A program made the position numbers and the translations under genes. From Cyclobacterium salsum (lineage in GTDB: Bacteria; Bacteroidota; Bacteroidia; Cytophagales; Cyclobacteriaceae), in the NCBI RefSeq assembly GCF_010119245.1, contig NZ_WNKG01000015.1, positions 1-64,000 of the forward strand: a DNA stretch of 64,000 bases. The letters are read 5' to 3'. The notes beneath the pieces are model-generated. The model was not told the origin of the DNA. It saw only the letters and a list, made by a program, of their open reading frames with translations, and made no database searches. Shown here piece after piece: positions 37,597-46,962 of the stretch (position 1 is its first letter; each line of letters opens with the position of its first letter).

Positions 37597-38739
37597 ATGA
37601 CGAATTTAAACAGAAGAAATTGGCTGAAATCCAGCCTTACGATGACAGCTGGACTCATGACCATGGGCTATGCAGGTGCCGGTACGGAAGAGGAAGCCAT
37701 TTCTTCCTTTCTTCCAAAAAAAGAGCGATATGCGAGATTGACTTCCAACGAAAATCCCTTTGGACCATCCGCTTCTGCTAAAAAGGCACTGAAAGAAGCT
37801 ATAGATGATGCCTTTTTATATCCCAGAGAATACAGGCAGAAATTGGTAAGCCTGATAGCTCAGGAGGAGGGTGTAACAGAAGACCATATCTTACTGGGAG
37901 CAGGTTCAAGTGAACTGCTACACGCCACCGCCAGAGTGTACGGAGGTGCCAATGGCAAAGTGGTATCCGCCAACCCTACCTACACTTCCCTGGTTAGGTC
38001 TGCCGAATACATGGGCTCCGAGTGGATCAAAGTTCCCCTTGACAAAAACTTTGATCACGACCTGTCTACCATGGAATATAAGGTAAAACCGGATGTCTCG
38101 CTGGTCTATCTGGTCAACCCGAACAACCCTACCGGAAAGATCATGACTGGAGAAGAGATTATTGGTTTTTGTAATACTGTATCGGATAAGGTCCCCGTAT
38201 TTGTAGATGAGGCTTATTGGGATTACATGGAAAACCCGAAAGGGTCCACCACTACGGCTTGCATTAAGAATGGTAAAAATGTGATTGTTGCCAGGACATT
38301 TTCAAAAGTGCATGCATTTGCGGGACTACGGGTCGGCTATTGTATCGCCCAGCCGGAAGTAATCAAAGAAATAGCTAAAGAAGGACCTAGAAACAGCCTG
38401 AGTGGCCCTTCCATGAGCGCGGCCACCGCTAGTCTGGTAGATCAGGAGTTTATTAAGTATTCTGTAAAAATGAATAATGAAGGAAAAAAATTCGTGTATG
38501 ATGTGCTGGAAAAGACCGGACACGATTATTTTCCTTCTCACACCAATTTCATTCTTTTTCCTATTGCCATGGATAGCGACGACTTCAAAAAGAAGATGCT
38601 TGCTAAAGGAGTTGGGATAAAAAGTATGAATGTAGCAGGACAGAATTATTGCCGGGTAAGTATGGGTAAAATGGATGACCTGGAAATGTTTGCCGACGCA
38701 TTTAAGCAGGTCACTTCGACAAAAATAAATCAATCTTAG
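37597..38739 (+). CDS. Tat-exported PLP-dependent aminotransferase, histidinol-phosphate aminotransferase-like
   Basis: A 380-residue fold-type I aminotransferase with a twin-arginine signal (NRRNWLKSSLTMTAGLMTMG) at residues 5-24, so it should fold with PLP in the cytoplasm and act in the periplasm. The active site is intact: SNENPFGPS, NPNNPTG at 174-180, Asp204 and Tyr207 in VDEAYWDY, the Schiff-base Lys237 in ARTFSKVHAFAGLRVGY, and a C-terminal Arg in YCRVSMG. The core resembles HisC, but export rules out histidine synthesis. It lies downstream of the SusCD genes on the same strand and has a paralogue at 40116-41282. Confidence 0.88.
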   Translation: MTNLNRRNWLKSSLTMTAGLMTMGYAGAGTEEEAISSFLPKKERYARLTSNENPFGPSASAKKALKEAIDDAFLYPREYRQKLVSLIAQEEGVTEDHILLGAGSSELLHATARVYGGANGKVVSANPTYTSLVRSAEYMGSEWIKVPLDKNFDHDLSTMEYKVKPDVSLVYLVNPNNPTGKIMTGEEIIGFCNTVSDKVPVFVDEAYWDYMENPKGSTTTACIKNGKNVIVARTFSKVHAFAGLRVGYCIAQPEVIKEIAKEGPRNSLSGPSMSAATASLVDQEFIKYSVKMNNEGKKFVYDVLEKTGHDYFPSHTNFILFPIAMDSDDFKKKMLAKGVGIKSMNVAGQNYCRVSMGKMDDLEMFADAFKQVTSTKINQS

Positions 38740-38780
38740 TATAACGTGCAATAGATTTGTAATCAGATTATTACAATGAT

Positions 38781-38813
38781 AAAAACCGGCTTGTTTCAGG
38801 CCGGTTTTTTTTG
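38781..38813 (+). terminator. Terminator of the plus-strand aminotransferase gene
   Basis: AAAAACCGGCTTG, loop TTT, CAGGCCGGTTTTT with one G-T pair, then more T. It lies 42 bases after the stop. Confidence 0.88.
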
Positions 38814-38828
38814 TGTTTTGTCCTAAAG

Positions 38829-38864
38829 CAAAAAAAAGCAGCTTTTCACCTGAAAAGCTGCTTT
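38829..38864 (-). terminator. Terminator of the minus-strand permease gene
   Basis: AAAGCAGCTTTTCA (38835-38848) and TGAAAAGCTGCTTT (38851-38864) form a perfect 14-bp stem. On the minus strand the stem is followed by a T run. It ends the aminotransferase-permease transcript that reads toward it. Confidence 0.8.
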
Positions 38865-38925
38865 CGGTAGTTAGCAGAGGTTAATCTGATCACATTAGTA
38901 AATTAATTGTTAGTGGTTTATATTT

Positions 38926-40044
38926 TTATGAGGAATGGGTTTCCTTCTCCAATGCAGGCTCGTATTCTATCAGTTTGAACCACTTTAAAAGTGGCTTGAT
39001 AATCCCTAATCCCAATAAGACGAAACCTACTGAAAACAGCGTCGTAGGGGAAGTGAATATTTCTCCGAAGGAAAATACCGCCAGCATGATCACGGTAGTG
39101 AAGGGTAGTGAGCAAGCCAGGATATTCACTGCTAATTCCATATCGAAGGTCTTATTCCTTTTCTTTTCACTTTCCTGCTCCAGGGCCGTAACGGAGGCCA
39201 TGTGAGCAAAGGGCCAGAAGCTGATGGCACTCTGTGGGAATACGACCAGGACCAAAATGGCAGCATAGGATAATTGTGGTGCAAAGATCAAAACAATACC
39301 GCTCAGCAAGAAGGTAAGCCCGGAACGGATCATTAGTAAACCGGCAATTTTCCTAATTTGCTTCCAATTGAATACCACTGCTATTCCGATGAAAATTAAC
39401 ACCAATGGAGTCATCAGGTTACTCAGGGTACCGATGGCAGTAGCGATGAATACGGGGAGGTTTTCAAGATGAATTCCCACACTAATCAAAATGAGCGCAA
39501 GAATAATAACCAAATTAATGGGTTCATTCACCAGACTCAATAACAGCGACTTGATTTTATCCTTATTTCCGGTTTTTATATCCTTATTGATTTTAAAATA
39601 CCAACTCATTGCGATCATATAGGCAATCACCAGGACAAACACTTTGTTTCCGATGTCAGCTAGTGCTCCCCAGGCGAGTGCATCGTCTCCCAGGTATTCG
39701 ATAAGGAATGGAAAGCAGGAAAGCCCGGGCGCGAGCGATGGAAAGAGTAATAAATAGGTTCGATACGGAGACGAATCCTTTTCGATGCCAAAAAGAGGCA
39801 GGGTATATTTAAGGATGAAGTATAATAGGAAGTTAAATGAAATGGCCAATATTGGAAGGGCCAATAAATCCCATTGTACCTCGGCTTTGAGCAATGCTAC
39901 AAATATAATTGCCGGTAAAGCCACTGTTAGGATTAACGTTTTAAGCCCTTTCTGCTGGGCAGGATCTTTCAGCTTTTTTCTCAGTAAAAACCCGATAACC
40001 AATAGCAATAGCAGAGAAAGCGTCTTTTGGACAGCTAAGTTCAT
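38926..40044 (-). CDS. AEC-family (auxin efflux carrier-like) permease
   Basis: A 372-residue inner membrane protein with about 10 hydrophobic segments, starting LLLLLVIGFLLRKK and showing the AEC pattern LKTLILTVALPAIIF near residue 35, where a proline-broken helix crosses the first bundle. AEC carriers move organic anions, amino acids and related compounds. It lies 71 bases downstream of the second Tat aminotransferase on the same strand, so the two are probably one operon, and the carrier may export or import the compound handled by that enzyme. Confidence 0.82.
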   Translation of the reverse strand: MNLAVQKTLSLLLLLVIGFLLRKKLKDPAQQKGLKTLILTVALPAIIFVALLKAEVQWDLLALPILAISFNFLLYFILKYTLPLFGIEKDSSPYRTYLLLFPSLAPGLSCFPFLIEYLGDDALAWGALADIGNKVFVLVIAYMIAMSWYFKINKDIKTGNKDKIKSLLLSLVNEPINLVIILALILISVGIHLENLPVFIATAIGTLSNLMTPLVLIFIGIAVVFNWKQIRKIAGLLMIRSGLTFLLSGIVLIFAPQLSYAAILVLVVFPQSAISFWPFAHMASVTALEQESEKKRNKTFDMELAVNILACSLPFTTVIMLAVFSFGEIFTSPTTLFSVGFVLLGLGIIKPLLKWFKLIEYEPALEKETHSS

Positions 40045-40115
40045 ATGAATAAATAATCAGTTTGTTAGTGAAGGTAAAGTGGGTGGTTATTTGGGGCTTA
40101 TTGCTAATCGCGGGA

Positions 40116-41282
40116 TTAGGTTGTCACCGTTTTCAGCGCATTGCTAAACAGCTTCATCTCATCCATGGTACCCATACTTACCCTACACCAGGGCTGGTCG
40201 GCGATGGAGTATACACGGATTCCGACACCTTGATCCATCATTTTTCCGGCAAATGCTTTGCCTTCCTGCTGGATAGGGAAAATCATAAAGCTGGTGTGAG
40301 AAGGAATCGGATCGAATCCCATAGATTTGACCTGCTCTAAGGTAAAAGCTTTCGATTCTGCATTCCATTGTCTGCAGGATGCGAGAAATTTCTCATCTTT
40401 GATGCTGGCGATGGCACCTTTCAGGGAAGTTACACATAGCCCCATTGTACCTCTTACCATGCTGGTGATGGATTTAATACGCTCTTCGGTAGCTACCAGG
40501 TATCCTACCCGCAAACCTGCCATTCCGTGAATTTTGGAAAAGGTTCTGGCTACCATGACATCATGTCCCTGAGAAACCAGGTTCACCATGGTGTGATCCT
40601 CAGGCTTGTCCATAAATTCCAAATACGCTTCATCCACAAATATGGGACGCTTTTTAGCGGCACTTTTGCAAAATGCTTTTAAATCTTCCGGGTCGGTGAT
40701 GGCACCCATTGGATTATTGGGATTACATACATACAAAAGCTTGGTTTCGGAATCGATGGCTGCTTCCATGCCGTCCAGGTCATGTGAATAATCCATTTTC
40801 AGCGGAACGGCTTTCCATTCACCTCCCATGGCCTTTGCGGTATTGACGAGGGACATGTAAGAAGGATCAGCTGAAACGACATTTCCACCATCTTTACATA
40901 AAACAATGGCCGTTTTTTCCAACATATCAGTGGATCCGGGACCAAGCATGATGTTTTCAGGTTTGACACCCTCTTTTTCCGCCAACATATCTATTAGATA
41001 GGCTGCATCGGAATGACCGTATCTATTTCCGAGACTGATGGATTCAGCGATGGCTTTCTGTACACTTGGTGAAGGGCCAAAAGGATTTTCATTGGCCAAA
41101 AGCCTGGCCTTCATCTTTACGTCTTTGTAAATGGGGTTCATTTCCCATAACATGCTTTCGCTGCTCCAGTTTTTCCCGGATACTGCATTTGTCTTAGCAT
41201 GTAAGTTTCCGGTAATCAATGGCAGGGATCCTAAACCTAATACGCTGGTCTTAAGCCAGTCCCTTCTGTTAAAATTTTTCAT
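40116..41282 (-). CDS. Second Tat-exported PLP-dependent aminotransferase, HisC-like
   Basis: A 388-residue paralogue of the enzyme at 37597-38739. The twin-arginine signal FNRRDWLKTSVLGLGSLPL is near-identical in style. Active-site elements are complete: ANENPFGPS, NPNNPMG at 187-193, Asp217 and Tyr220 in VDEAYLEF, Schiff-base Lys250 in ARTFSKIHGMAGLRVGY, and the Arg in WCRVSMG. The two enzymes diverge elsewhere, for example in the loop after the signal, so they may act on different substrates or in opposite directions. It heads a minus-strand pair with the AEC permease. Periplasmic location is predicted from the signal. Confidence 0.88.
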   Translation of the reverse strand: MKNFNRRDWLKTSVLGLGSLPLITGNLHAKTNAVSGKNWSSESMLWEMNPIYKDVKMKARLLANENPFGPSPSVQKAIAESISLGNRYGHSDAAYLIDMLAEKEGVKPENIMLGPGSTDMLEKTAIVLCKDGGNVVSADPSYMSLVNTAKAMGGEWKAVPLKMDYSHDLDGMEAAIDSETKLLYVCNPNNPMGAITDPEDLKAFCKSAAKKRPIFVDEAYLEFMDKPEDHTMVNLVSQGHDVMVARTFSKIHGMAGLRVGYLVATEERIKSITSMVRGTMGLCVTSLKGAIASIKDEKFLASCRQWNAESKAFTLEQVKSMGFDPIPSHTSFMIFPIQQEGKAFAGKMMDQGVGIRVYSIADQPWCRVSMGTMDEMKLFSNALKTVTT

Positions 41283-41666
41283 AAGTTCTCTCTTGTAAAG
41301 TGGTTAATTATTTTGGTATAAATTTAACCCAAAAATGAATGAAAAAAAATATAATCGATAAAAATAGGTGTAAAAAATAGCCACAGTTAATATTATGTGT
41401 ACGAAAAAAAATCAAATAGGTCAAAAAAATACCCTATGAATAAAATATAAGTAGTTTAGTCAAGCGAGAAGCCGATGCCACCAGCTTTTTTGACTTCCTT
41501 TGTTTATTACCTGGCTGTTTTTCTCCCCTGTCTGAAAGCAAGTGTGAATGGCTTGGCTATTCTTCCACCCCATCCAAAAAGAGCAGAAATGATAAAAAAG
41601 AAATTTTTATTGGTTTATAAAAATAACATTTTTACTTTTACAAAGGGTGATTTAATAAACAATATA
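41283..41666. other. Intergenic region between divergent aminotransferase and regulator genes
   Basis: AT-rich sequence with no convincing gene; an in-frame ATG at 41589 could extend the next gene upstream by 26 codons. On the plus strand TTG at 41610-41612, 20 bases, then TACTTTTA at 41633-41640 is one base off the -7 consensus and would start transcription just before the ATG at 41667. No promoter was recognised on the minus strand. Confidence 0.4.
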
Positions 41667-41924
41667 ATGAGAGAATCAGAAAACATTCAGTTTACAGCTA
41701 AAAAGTTAACCTCTGGGAATCTTCAGGTAAAATTTTACATTCGACATGCTAATAAGCCCAGTTACGGGTATTTATTAATTGAGGAAGGTTGCTCCGAGGA
41801 AGAGATCCGCAGGGAAATAAAGGCTCGTCTGGCTCGCCGGGAGGATTCAAGAATGGACCTGCTGCGATTTACCTTTAAAAATCAGTGGAAAGATGACCAC
41901 CAATTTTACCTCTATTCTGCATGA
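41667..41924 (+). CDS. Small protein coupled to a LexA-like repressor, unknown function
   Basis: 85 residues if the ATG at 41667 is used; longer forms from 41589 or 41475 run through AT-rich leader-like sequence. The protein starts MRESENIQFTAKKL, has a charged helix (CSEEEIRREIKARLARRED) and ends HQFYLYSA. No signal peptide, membrane segment or known domain was recognised. Its TGA stop overlaps the ATG of the repressor gene (ATGA), so translation is coupled. A partner or antagonist of the repressor is a reasonable guess. Confidence 0.55.
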   Translation: MRESENIQFTAKKLTSGNLQVKFYIRHANKPSYGYLLIEEGCSEEEIRREIKARLARREDSRMDLLRFTFKNQWKDDHQFYLYSA

Positions 41925-42691
41925 ATTGTTTACCTCGAAATTTACGGTTTTTACGAAAGAAAGCAGGCATGACGCAAGGGCAGCTGGCGGAGAAAATCGG
42001 CGTACAACGGAGCATGATTTCAGCTTATGAAGATGGACGATCCGATCCCAAACTGGCGGCACTAGAAGTAATGGCTACCATTTTTGATATTGTCATCGAC
42101 GAACTTCTTTTTTGGGATATCGAAAGCAAGGGCAGAAAGTATTTACAACAGCAACAACTTAAAATCCTGACCGTGACCCTGGACGAACAGGAAGAAGAAT
42201 GGATCAGCATGGTCGGAGCGAAAGCCTCTGCCGGGTATTTAAACGGTTATGCCGATCCCGAATACATGGAAAACCTTCCAAATTTCAGACTACCAAACCT
42301 CTCCAAAGATAAAACCTACCGCGCGTTTGAAATAAGTGGGGACAGCATGCTTCCTTTGACACCAGGAACCCTAATCATCGGATCCTACCTGGAGCATGGG
42401 ATGGAAGTAAAAAATGGGAAGACCTATGTGTTGGTTACCAAAAATGAAGGAATAGTCTATAAGCGGGTATTTAATTACATCACCGAACAAGGCAAACTAT
42501 TCGCAGTATCGGATAATGATCGGTATAAACCCTACAACATCCCCATCGAGGAGGTGCTTGAAATATGGGAAGCCAAAGCCTTTGTAAGTGCCGATTTTCC
42601 AGATCCTTCTTCCGGACCACTTACGATCGAAGATCTTGGTAAAATGATCCGGGAGGTACAGGAAGATATTCGGAAAATTTCAGGGAAGTGA
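41921..42691 (+). CDS. XRE-family repressor with S24 (LexA-like) peptidase domain
   Basis: 256 residues. An HTH of Cro/CI type occupies residues ~5-62 (LRKKAGMTQGQLAEKIGVQRSMISAYEDGRSDP). The C-terminal half is an S24 autopeptidase with Ser142 in ISGDSMLP and Lys181 in GIVYKRV as dyad. Ala104-Gly105 in ASAGYLNGY is a likely self-cleavage bond. Such repressors are inactivated by RecA after DNA damage or by a specific antirepressor. No phage genes or error-prone polymerase lie nearby. It ends 16 bases from a convergent gene. Confidence 0.88.
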   Translation: MNCLPRNLRFLRKKAGMTQGQLAEKIGVQRSMISAYEDGRSDPKLAALEVMATIFDIVIDELLFWDIESKGRKYLQQQQLKILTVTLDEQEEEWISMVGAKASAGYLNGYADPEYMENLPNFRLPNLSKDKTYRAFEISGDSMLPLTPGTLIIGSYLEHGMEVKNGKTYVLVTKNEGIVYKRVFNYITEQGKLFAVSDNDRYKPYNIPIEEVLEIWEAKAFVSADFPDPSSGPLTIEDLGKMIREVQEDIRKISGK

Positions 42692-42707
42692 TTCGGTGGC
42701 TCATCGA

Positions 42708-43475
42708 TTAATCCTTTACTAGTGACCTGAATTCTTCGCGGATTTGGGCTTTTGCATCAAATTCAGGATCAATATTGATGATGCCGCTATCAAAATTGTG
42801 CCAGTAACCATCTCCACAGTCAAGGTAGGTTCCTTCATTTTTGGGTTCCTCTTCTCTAGCAGTATCGTAATCGTAGTCCGGTATAAAAATCAAAGAGGCT
42901 AGCTTTCTTCCTTCTTCCCAGTCCAGTGTTCCGGTTTGCTGGTTTATGTTAGCCTCCACCTTTCTGATCGAAAATTTGAATAATAATTCTACGAATACCC
43001 CCTTTTCCGGGCCAATTTCTTTAAACCGCAGGCATAGGGGAGCCTCTTTTTTGCTAACCTCATAAATGGCCTGTATGTAATCCTGGCAGCAGAGGTACCA
43101 TTCTTCCTGATTAAGCGGAATGTCGCGGGTGATTTTGCCATGGATGTCCTTGGCGAGTAATTTGATACCGCCTTTTTCACCCAGGGATTTTTGGTTAGAC
43201 CACTTGGAGGAGGCATATAATTTTTTGAATACTTGCTCCCACAAATTGGGAATCTCACCCGTAAACCGGTAATCGTCCTCAAGGGTAAATCCCTCATCGG
43301 TAATTTCTTCCGGAGTCATATCCTCTCTGCCCGTATATTGAATATCAAATTGGGTATTGACGAAATTCTTACCGAAGGATAGCTTTAACTTGAATACATG
43401 ACTGAATGGCGGAGGAACTTCACCGGTTTGGTAATCAACTTCCAGCCGGGTGATGTCGTCGGATTTTAAATGCAT
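42708..43475 (-). CDS. Hypothetical cytoplasmic protein, 255 residues
   Basis: No signal peptide, membrane helix or recognised domain. The ATG at 43475 is chosen over one at 43502 because the promoter at 43500-43528 would start transcription between them. The sequence is rich in acidic and aromatic residues (GDGYWHNFDSGIINIDPEFDAKAQIREEF near the end) and reads like a beta-rich soluble protein. It is transcribed alone, convergent with the LexA-like repressor gene. The function is unknown. Confidence 0.6.
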   Translation of the reverse strand: MHLKSDDITRLEVDYQTGEVPPPFSHVFKLKLSFGKNFVNTQFDIQYTGREDMTPEEITDEGFTLEDDYRFTGEIPNLWEQVFKKLYASSKWSNQKSLGEKGGIKLLAKDIHGKITRDIPLNQEEWYLCCQDYIQAIYEVSKKEAPLCLRFKEIGPEKGVFVELLFKFSIRKVEANINQQTGTLDWEEGRKLASLIFIPDYDYDTAREEEPKNEGTYLDCGDGYWHNFDSGIINIDPEFDAKAQIREEFRSLVKD

Positions 43476-43499
43476 GGTGGTTTTTTTAAAAACAAGCCA

Positions 43500-43528
43500 C
43501 AAAATTAATGCTTATTCATTATTTGCAA
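43500..43528 (-). promoter_or_regulatory. Promoter of the 42708-43475 gene
   Basis: On the minus strand TTG, 18 bases, then TAATTTTG, a full -7 match with a slightly short spacer. Transcription would start near 43494, about 20 bases before the ATG. Confidence 0.55.
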
Positions 43529-43626
43529 GGTTTAAAATAGCAATTTCAATCTGGAAAACCTGAAATAGTTTGGCACCGAGCCTTTTTTTCCCTGAAATGT
43601 CAGGAATATTTTCGAATTTCGCAGGT

Positions 43627-44259
43627 ATGACGCAGCACAACCCGCTTTCCGATACCCGTTCTAATGAGCAGATCGCCCAGGAACTGTATCAAAATGGCTG
43701 GTCCATAACGGATCAATACATTTCAGAAAAATTCAGAAAAGAATTACTGGAGGAGCAGCAGGATTTGATGTACCATGGACAATTTCGGCACGCCGGTGTG
43801 GGGAAGGGTGAATCATTTTCCATTCAACCTGAAATCAGAAGTGATAAAGTGATGTGGATGGATGAATTGCAATTGACCCCCCTACAGCAAACTTTCTGGA
43901 ATAGCTTGGAAAATTTGCGACTTGCCATTAACCAGCGCTGTTATCTCGGGCTTCGATCCTTTGAAGCTCATTTTGCCATGTATCCTCCCGGTTCCTTTTA
44001 CCTCAGGCACCTCGATCGATTCCAATCGGTAAGCTACCGGAAGGTTACCGTGATTCTATACTTGAATGAACGGTGGGAGGCATCGGATGAAGGGGCCCTT
44101 CGAATGTATTTTACAGCAGAAAATGGGGTGGAAACGTATCGGGATGTTTTACCTGTGGGGGGAAGGCTGGTTACTTTCCTAAGCGGGGAAATACCTCATG
44201 AAGTGTTGCCTACTAAGAAGGAGCGGATCAGTATTACGGGTTGGTTCAAGGACAGTTAA
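43627..44259 (+). CDS. 2-oxoglutarate/Fe(II)-dependent oxygenase, prolyl-4-hydroxylase-like (SM-20 type)
   Basis: 210 residues from the ATG at 43627, which follows CGCAGGT; an in-frame ATG at 43570 would add 19 unlikely residues. The double-stranded beta-helix has its iron ligands as HLD in FYLRHLDRFQS and a distal His in GEIPHEVLPT, and the 2OG-binding Arg in KERISITGWF. SM-20-like bacterial enzymes hydroxylate prolines, for example in EF-Tu; the target here is unknown. It is convergent with the DUF4174 gene, 13 bases away. Confidence 0.88.
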   Translation: MTQHNPLSDTRSNEQIAQELYQNGWSITDQYISEKFRKELLEEQQDLMYHGQFRHAGVGKGESFSIQPEIRSDKVMWMDELQLTPLQQTFWNSLENLRLAINQRCYLGLRSFEAHFAMYPPGSFYLRHLDRFQSVSYRKVTVILYLNERWEASDEGALRMYFTAENGVETYRDVLPVGGRLVTFLSGEIPHEVLPTKKERISITGWFKDS

Positions 44260-44272
44260 AAGTACCTGTGAA

Positions 44273-44704
44273 CTAACGGGAATTATCCTTTTCGTTAATT
44301 TCCCGCATACGCATGGGCATCGCATCGATGGTGCCAAAAAGCTCCTCCCAATCGATTTTGGACTGTTCTCTTCGGAGTTTGGTTCCTCCGTCTTTTCCGA
44401 TGAGAACATAGCAGTCCTTTTTGCTGCCCAAGGTATGTTTTGCTCTCAATTGTTTGATGTATTCAGTGGCAAAGGAGAATTCACTGTTGGTTTTTAGCGA
44501 ATCTCCAAAGACAAAATAAACCATATCCCTTTCCTCCATTTCGCCTTGCAAGGTGTCGCTCTCAGGTATGAATTGGTTTTCGGAATTGGCCCCAACGGGA
44601 AATACCAATAAAACGCGGTTTTTCCAACGCAAATCCTCTAAGGTAATCTGATCAATCGTACTCATAAACGCCAGAAGAAGGATTGGGATAAGGGATGTTT
44701 TCAT
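44273..44704 (-). CDS. DUF4174 domain protein, secreted
   Basis: 143 residues from the ATG at 44704. A short signal peptide (TSLIPILLLAFMSTIDQ) is followed by LEDLRWKNRVLLVFPVG, the entry of DUF4174, a thioredoxin-fold-like family without the catalytic Cys pair. YVLIGKDGGTKLRRE is the second conserved block. The role of the family is not known; an extracytoplasmic location is predicted. It lies about 100 bases downstream of metG on the same strand. Confidence 0.75.
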   Translation of the reverse strand: MKTSLIPILLLAFMSTIDQITLEDLRWKNRVLLVFPVGANSENQFIPESDTLQGEMEERDMVYFVFGDSLKTNSEFSFATEYIKQLRAKHTLGSKKDCYVLIGKDGGTKLRREQSKIDWEELFGTIDAMPMRMREINEKDNSR

Positions 44705-44805
44705 GAACAATTTTTATAGAATCTCTTGATACAACACCTACAGCCGGATAATGGTTTGACCCTGTTTCGATTAGAAGAAAAAAAAAGGTCCTTGAACTCT
44801 CGGAA

Positions 44806-46866
44806 TTAACTGATAGCGGCTCCGGGAGGGGTCGGCTCATCGGGACGTAAAAGCCTGTAATTACCTTTATCGTCGGCGGCCATCAGGATCATGCCTTCGG
44901 AATCAATTCCGGCCATTTTTTTAGGGGCGAGATTAAGTAACATCGTCACCTGTTTTCCGACCAACTCTTCCGGTGTAAATTGTTCTGCCACTCCACTCAA
45001 TACCGTCTTCTTACCCAAACCGGTATCAACCGATAACTGCAGTAGTTTTTTAGATTTTTTCACTTTCTGAGCTTCCAAAATGGTAACCACTCGTAAATCC
45101 AACTTTGCAAAATCCTCGAAAGGAATGATTGGCTTTACGGGATCTGCCTGATAGGGAGTTGCTTCGTTTTGCTTCTTGCTATCTTCCAGTTTTTTGATCT
45201 GGGCTGCCACCGTGTGGTCTTCGATTTTCTGAAAGAGTAACTCCGGCTTTTGAATGGGATCGCCCGCTTTCAAAAGATCCATGTGTCCTGCATCAGACCA
45301 ATTCAAGGCCTTCAGCCCCAGCATTTTTTTGATTTTTTCGGCCGTAAAAGGTAAAAAAGGTGCCGAAATAATCGATAAATTGGCGGCTATATTTAATGCA
45401 ACCGATAGGATGGTACCGGTCCGATCGGCATCCACTTTAATGGTTTTCCAGGGTTCGGTGTCAGCCAGGTACTTGTTCCCGGTTCGCGCAAAATCCATCA
45501 TATAGGCGAGCGCTTCCCTAAACCGGTATTTTTCCAGTGAATTCGAAATTTTATCCGGATATTCCTTCAATGCAACTAACACCTCCTGATCTATTGGTTG
45601 TAAATCATGGAGAGCAGGTACGTTGCCGTCAAAATATTTGTGGGTGAGCACCACTGCCCGATTTATAAAATTACCATAAATGGCTACCAGTTCATTATTA
45701 TTCCTCGCCTGAAAATCCTTCCAGGTAAAGTCATTGTCCTTGGTTTCCGGGGCATTGGCTGTCAGGACATAGCGAAGTACGTCCTCTTGTCCAGGAAATC
45801 CTTCCAGGTACTCATGCAGCCACACCGCCCAATTTCTGGAGGTGGAAATTTTTTGCCCTTCCAGATTCAAAAATTCATTGGCAGGGACATTATCCGGCAG
45901 AATGAAATCCCCGTGGGTCTTAAGAATGGCAGGAAACGTTATGCAATGGAATACGATATTATCTTTACCGATAAAATGTACCAATTTGGTATCCGCATCT
46001 TTCCAGTAGGGTTCCCAGTCCACCCCTTTTTCCTTAGCCCATTCCTTGGTGGATGAAATGTATCCAATGGGAGCATCAAACCAAACATACAACACCTTGC
46101 CCTCCGCTTCCGGTAAAGGTACCGGAATACCCCAATCCATGTCCCGGGTCATGGACCGGGCCTGCAGTCCTTCCCCTGCTTCCAGCCAACTTCTACATTG
46201 GCCCAAAACATTGTTTTTCCAATCCTTGGCATGATCCTCCAGTATCCATTTCTTTAAGAAGGGAGTATACTTACCCAAATCCAAAAACCAATGTTTGGTC
46301 ATTCTTAGTACAGGAGTATTGCCGCTAAGTTTGGATTTAGGCTGAATCAGTTCGGTAGGGCTTAGAGAAGACCCGCATTTCTCGCACTGGTCTCCATAAG
46401 CTTCGCTGTACCCGCATTGCGGACAGGTGCCCTCTATGTAGCGATCGGCCAGAAACTGCCCGGCTTCTTCATCGTAATATTGCTCGGTTTCCTGTACTAC
46501 AAATTCTCCTTTGTCATACAGGTCTTTAAAAAGTTGCCCGGCCGTTTCGTGGTGAACAGGAGACGAGGTTCTGGCATAATGGTCGAAGCTGATTCCAAAT
46601 TTTTTAAAACTTTCCTTCATAATACCATGGTAGCGGTCTACCACTTCCTGAGGACTGATTCCTTCATTTTTAGCCTTAATGGTGATGGCTACTCCATGTT
46701 CATCAGAACCGCAGACGTAGGCTACGTCTTTGTTTTGTAATCGGAGGTAGCGAACGTAGATGTCGGAAGGAATGTAGCAGCCAGCTAAATGACCGATGTG
46801 CAAGGGGCCATTGGCGTAGGGTAGGGCAGATGTAATGGTATATCTCTTAAAGTTTTTCTCGCTCAT
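44806..46866 (-). CDS. metG: Methionyl-tRNA synthetase
   Basis: 686 residues from the ATG at 46866; the in-frame ATG at 46914 lies upstream of the -7 element and is rejected. The class I core has HIGH within [15 protein letters not shown], a zinc knuckle ([18 protein letters not shown]), and KISTS in [10 protein letters not shown] as the KMSKS motif. The anticodon-binding helical domain follows, and a C-terminal EMAP/tRBD-type tRNA-binding domain starts near [11 protein letters not shown] and ends [15 protein letters not shown], supporting dimer formation. It charges tRNA-Met in the cytoplasm. Confidence 0.97.
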   Translation of the reverse strand: MSEKNFKRYTITSALPYANGPLHIGHLAGCYIPSDIYVRYLRLQNKDVAYVCGSDEHGVAITIKAKNEGISPQEVVDRYHGIMKESFKKFGISFDHYARTSSPVHHETAGQLFKDLYDKGEFVVQETEQYYDEEAGQFLADRYIEGTCPQCGYSEAYGDQCEKCGSSLSPTELIQPKSKLSGNTPVLRMTKHWFLDLGKYTPFLKKWILEDHAKDWKNNVLGQCRSWLEAGEGLQARSMTRDMDWGIPVPLPEAEGKVLYVWFDAPIGYISSTKEWAKEKGVDWEPYWKDADTKLVHFIGKDNIVFHCITFPAILKTHGDFILPDNVPANEFLNLEGQKISTSRNWAVWLHEYLEGFPGQEDVLRYVLTANAPETKDNDFTWKDFQARNNNELVAIYGNFINRAVVLTHKYFDGNVPALHDLQPIDQEVLVALKEYPDKISNSLEKYRFREALAYMMDFARTGNKYLADTEPWKTIKVDADRTGTILSVALNIAANLSIISAPFLPFTAEKIKKMLGLKALNWSDAGHMDLLKAGDPIQKPELLFQKIEDHTVAAQIKKLEDSKKQNEATPYQADPVKPIIPFEDFAKLDLRVVTILEAQKVKKSKKLLQLSVDTGLGKKTVLSGVAEQFTPEELVGKQVTMLLNLAPKKMAGIDSEGMILMAADDKGNYRLLRPDEPTPPGAAIS

Positions 46867-46872
46867 AGCGCA

Positions 46873-46880
46873 CAAAGATA
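46873..46880 (-). promoter_or_regulatory. metG promoter -7 element
   Basis: TATCTTTG on the minus strand, with TTTC 19 bases upstream as an imperfect -33 box. Transcription would begin within a few bases of the ATG at 46866, so the message may be leaderless or nearly so. Confidence 0.55.
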
Positions 46881-46962
46881 GGGAAATTAGGTTTTGAGTG
46901 AAACATGCCGGCACAATAATCCGGTCCGCAAATCCGGACTAAGGTTACGGCAATCGGGTTCC

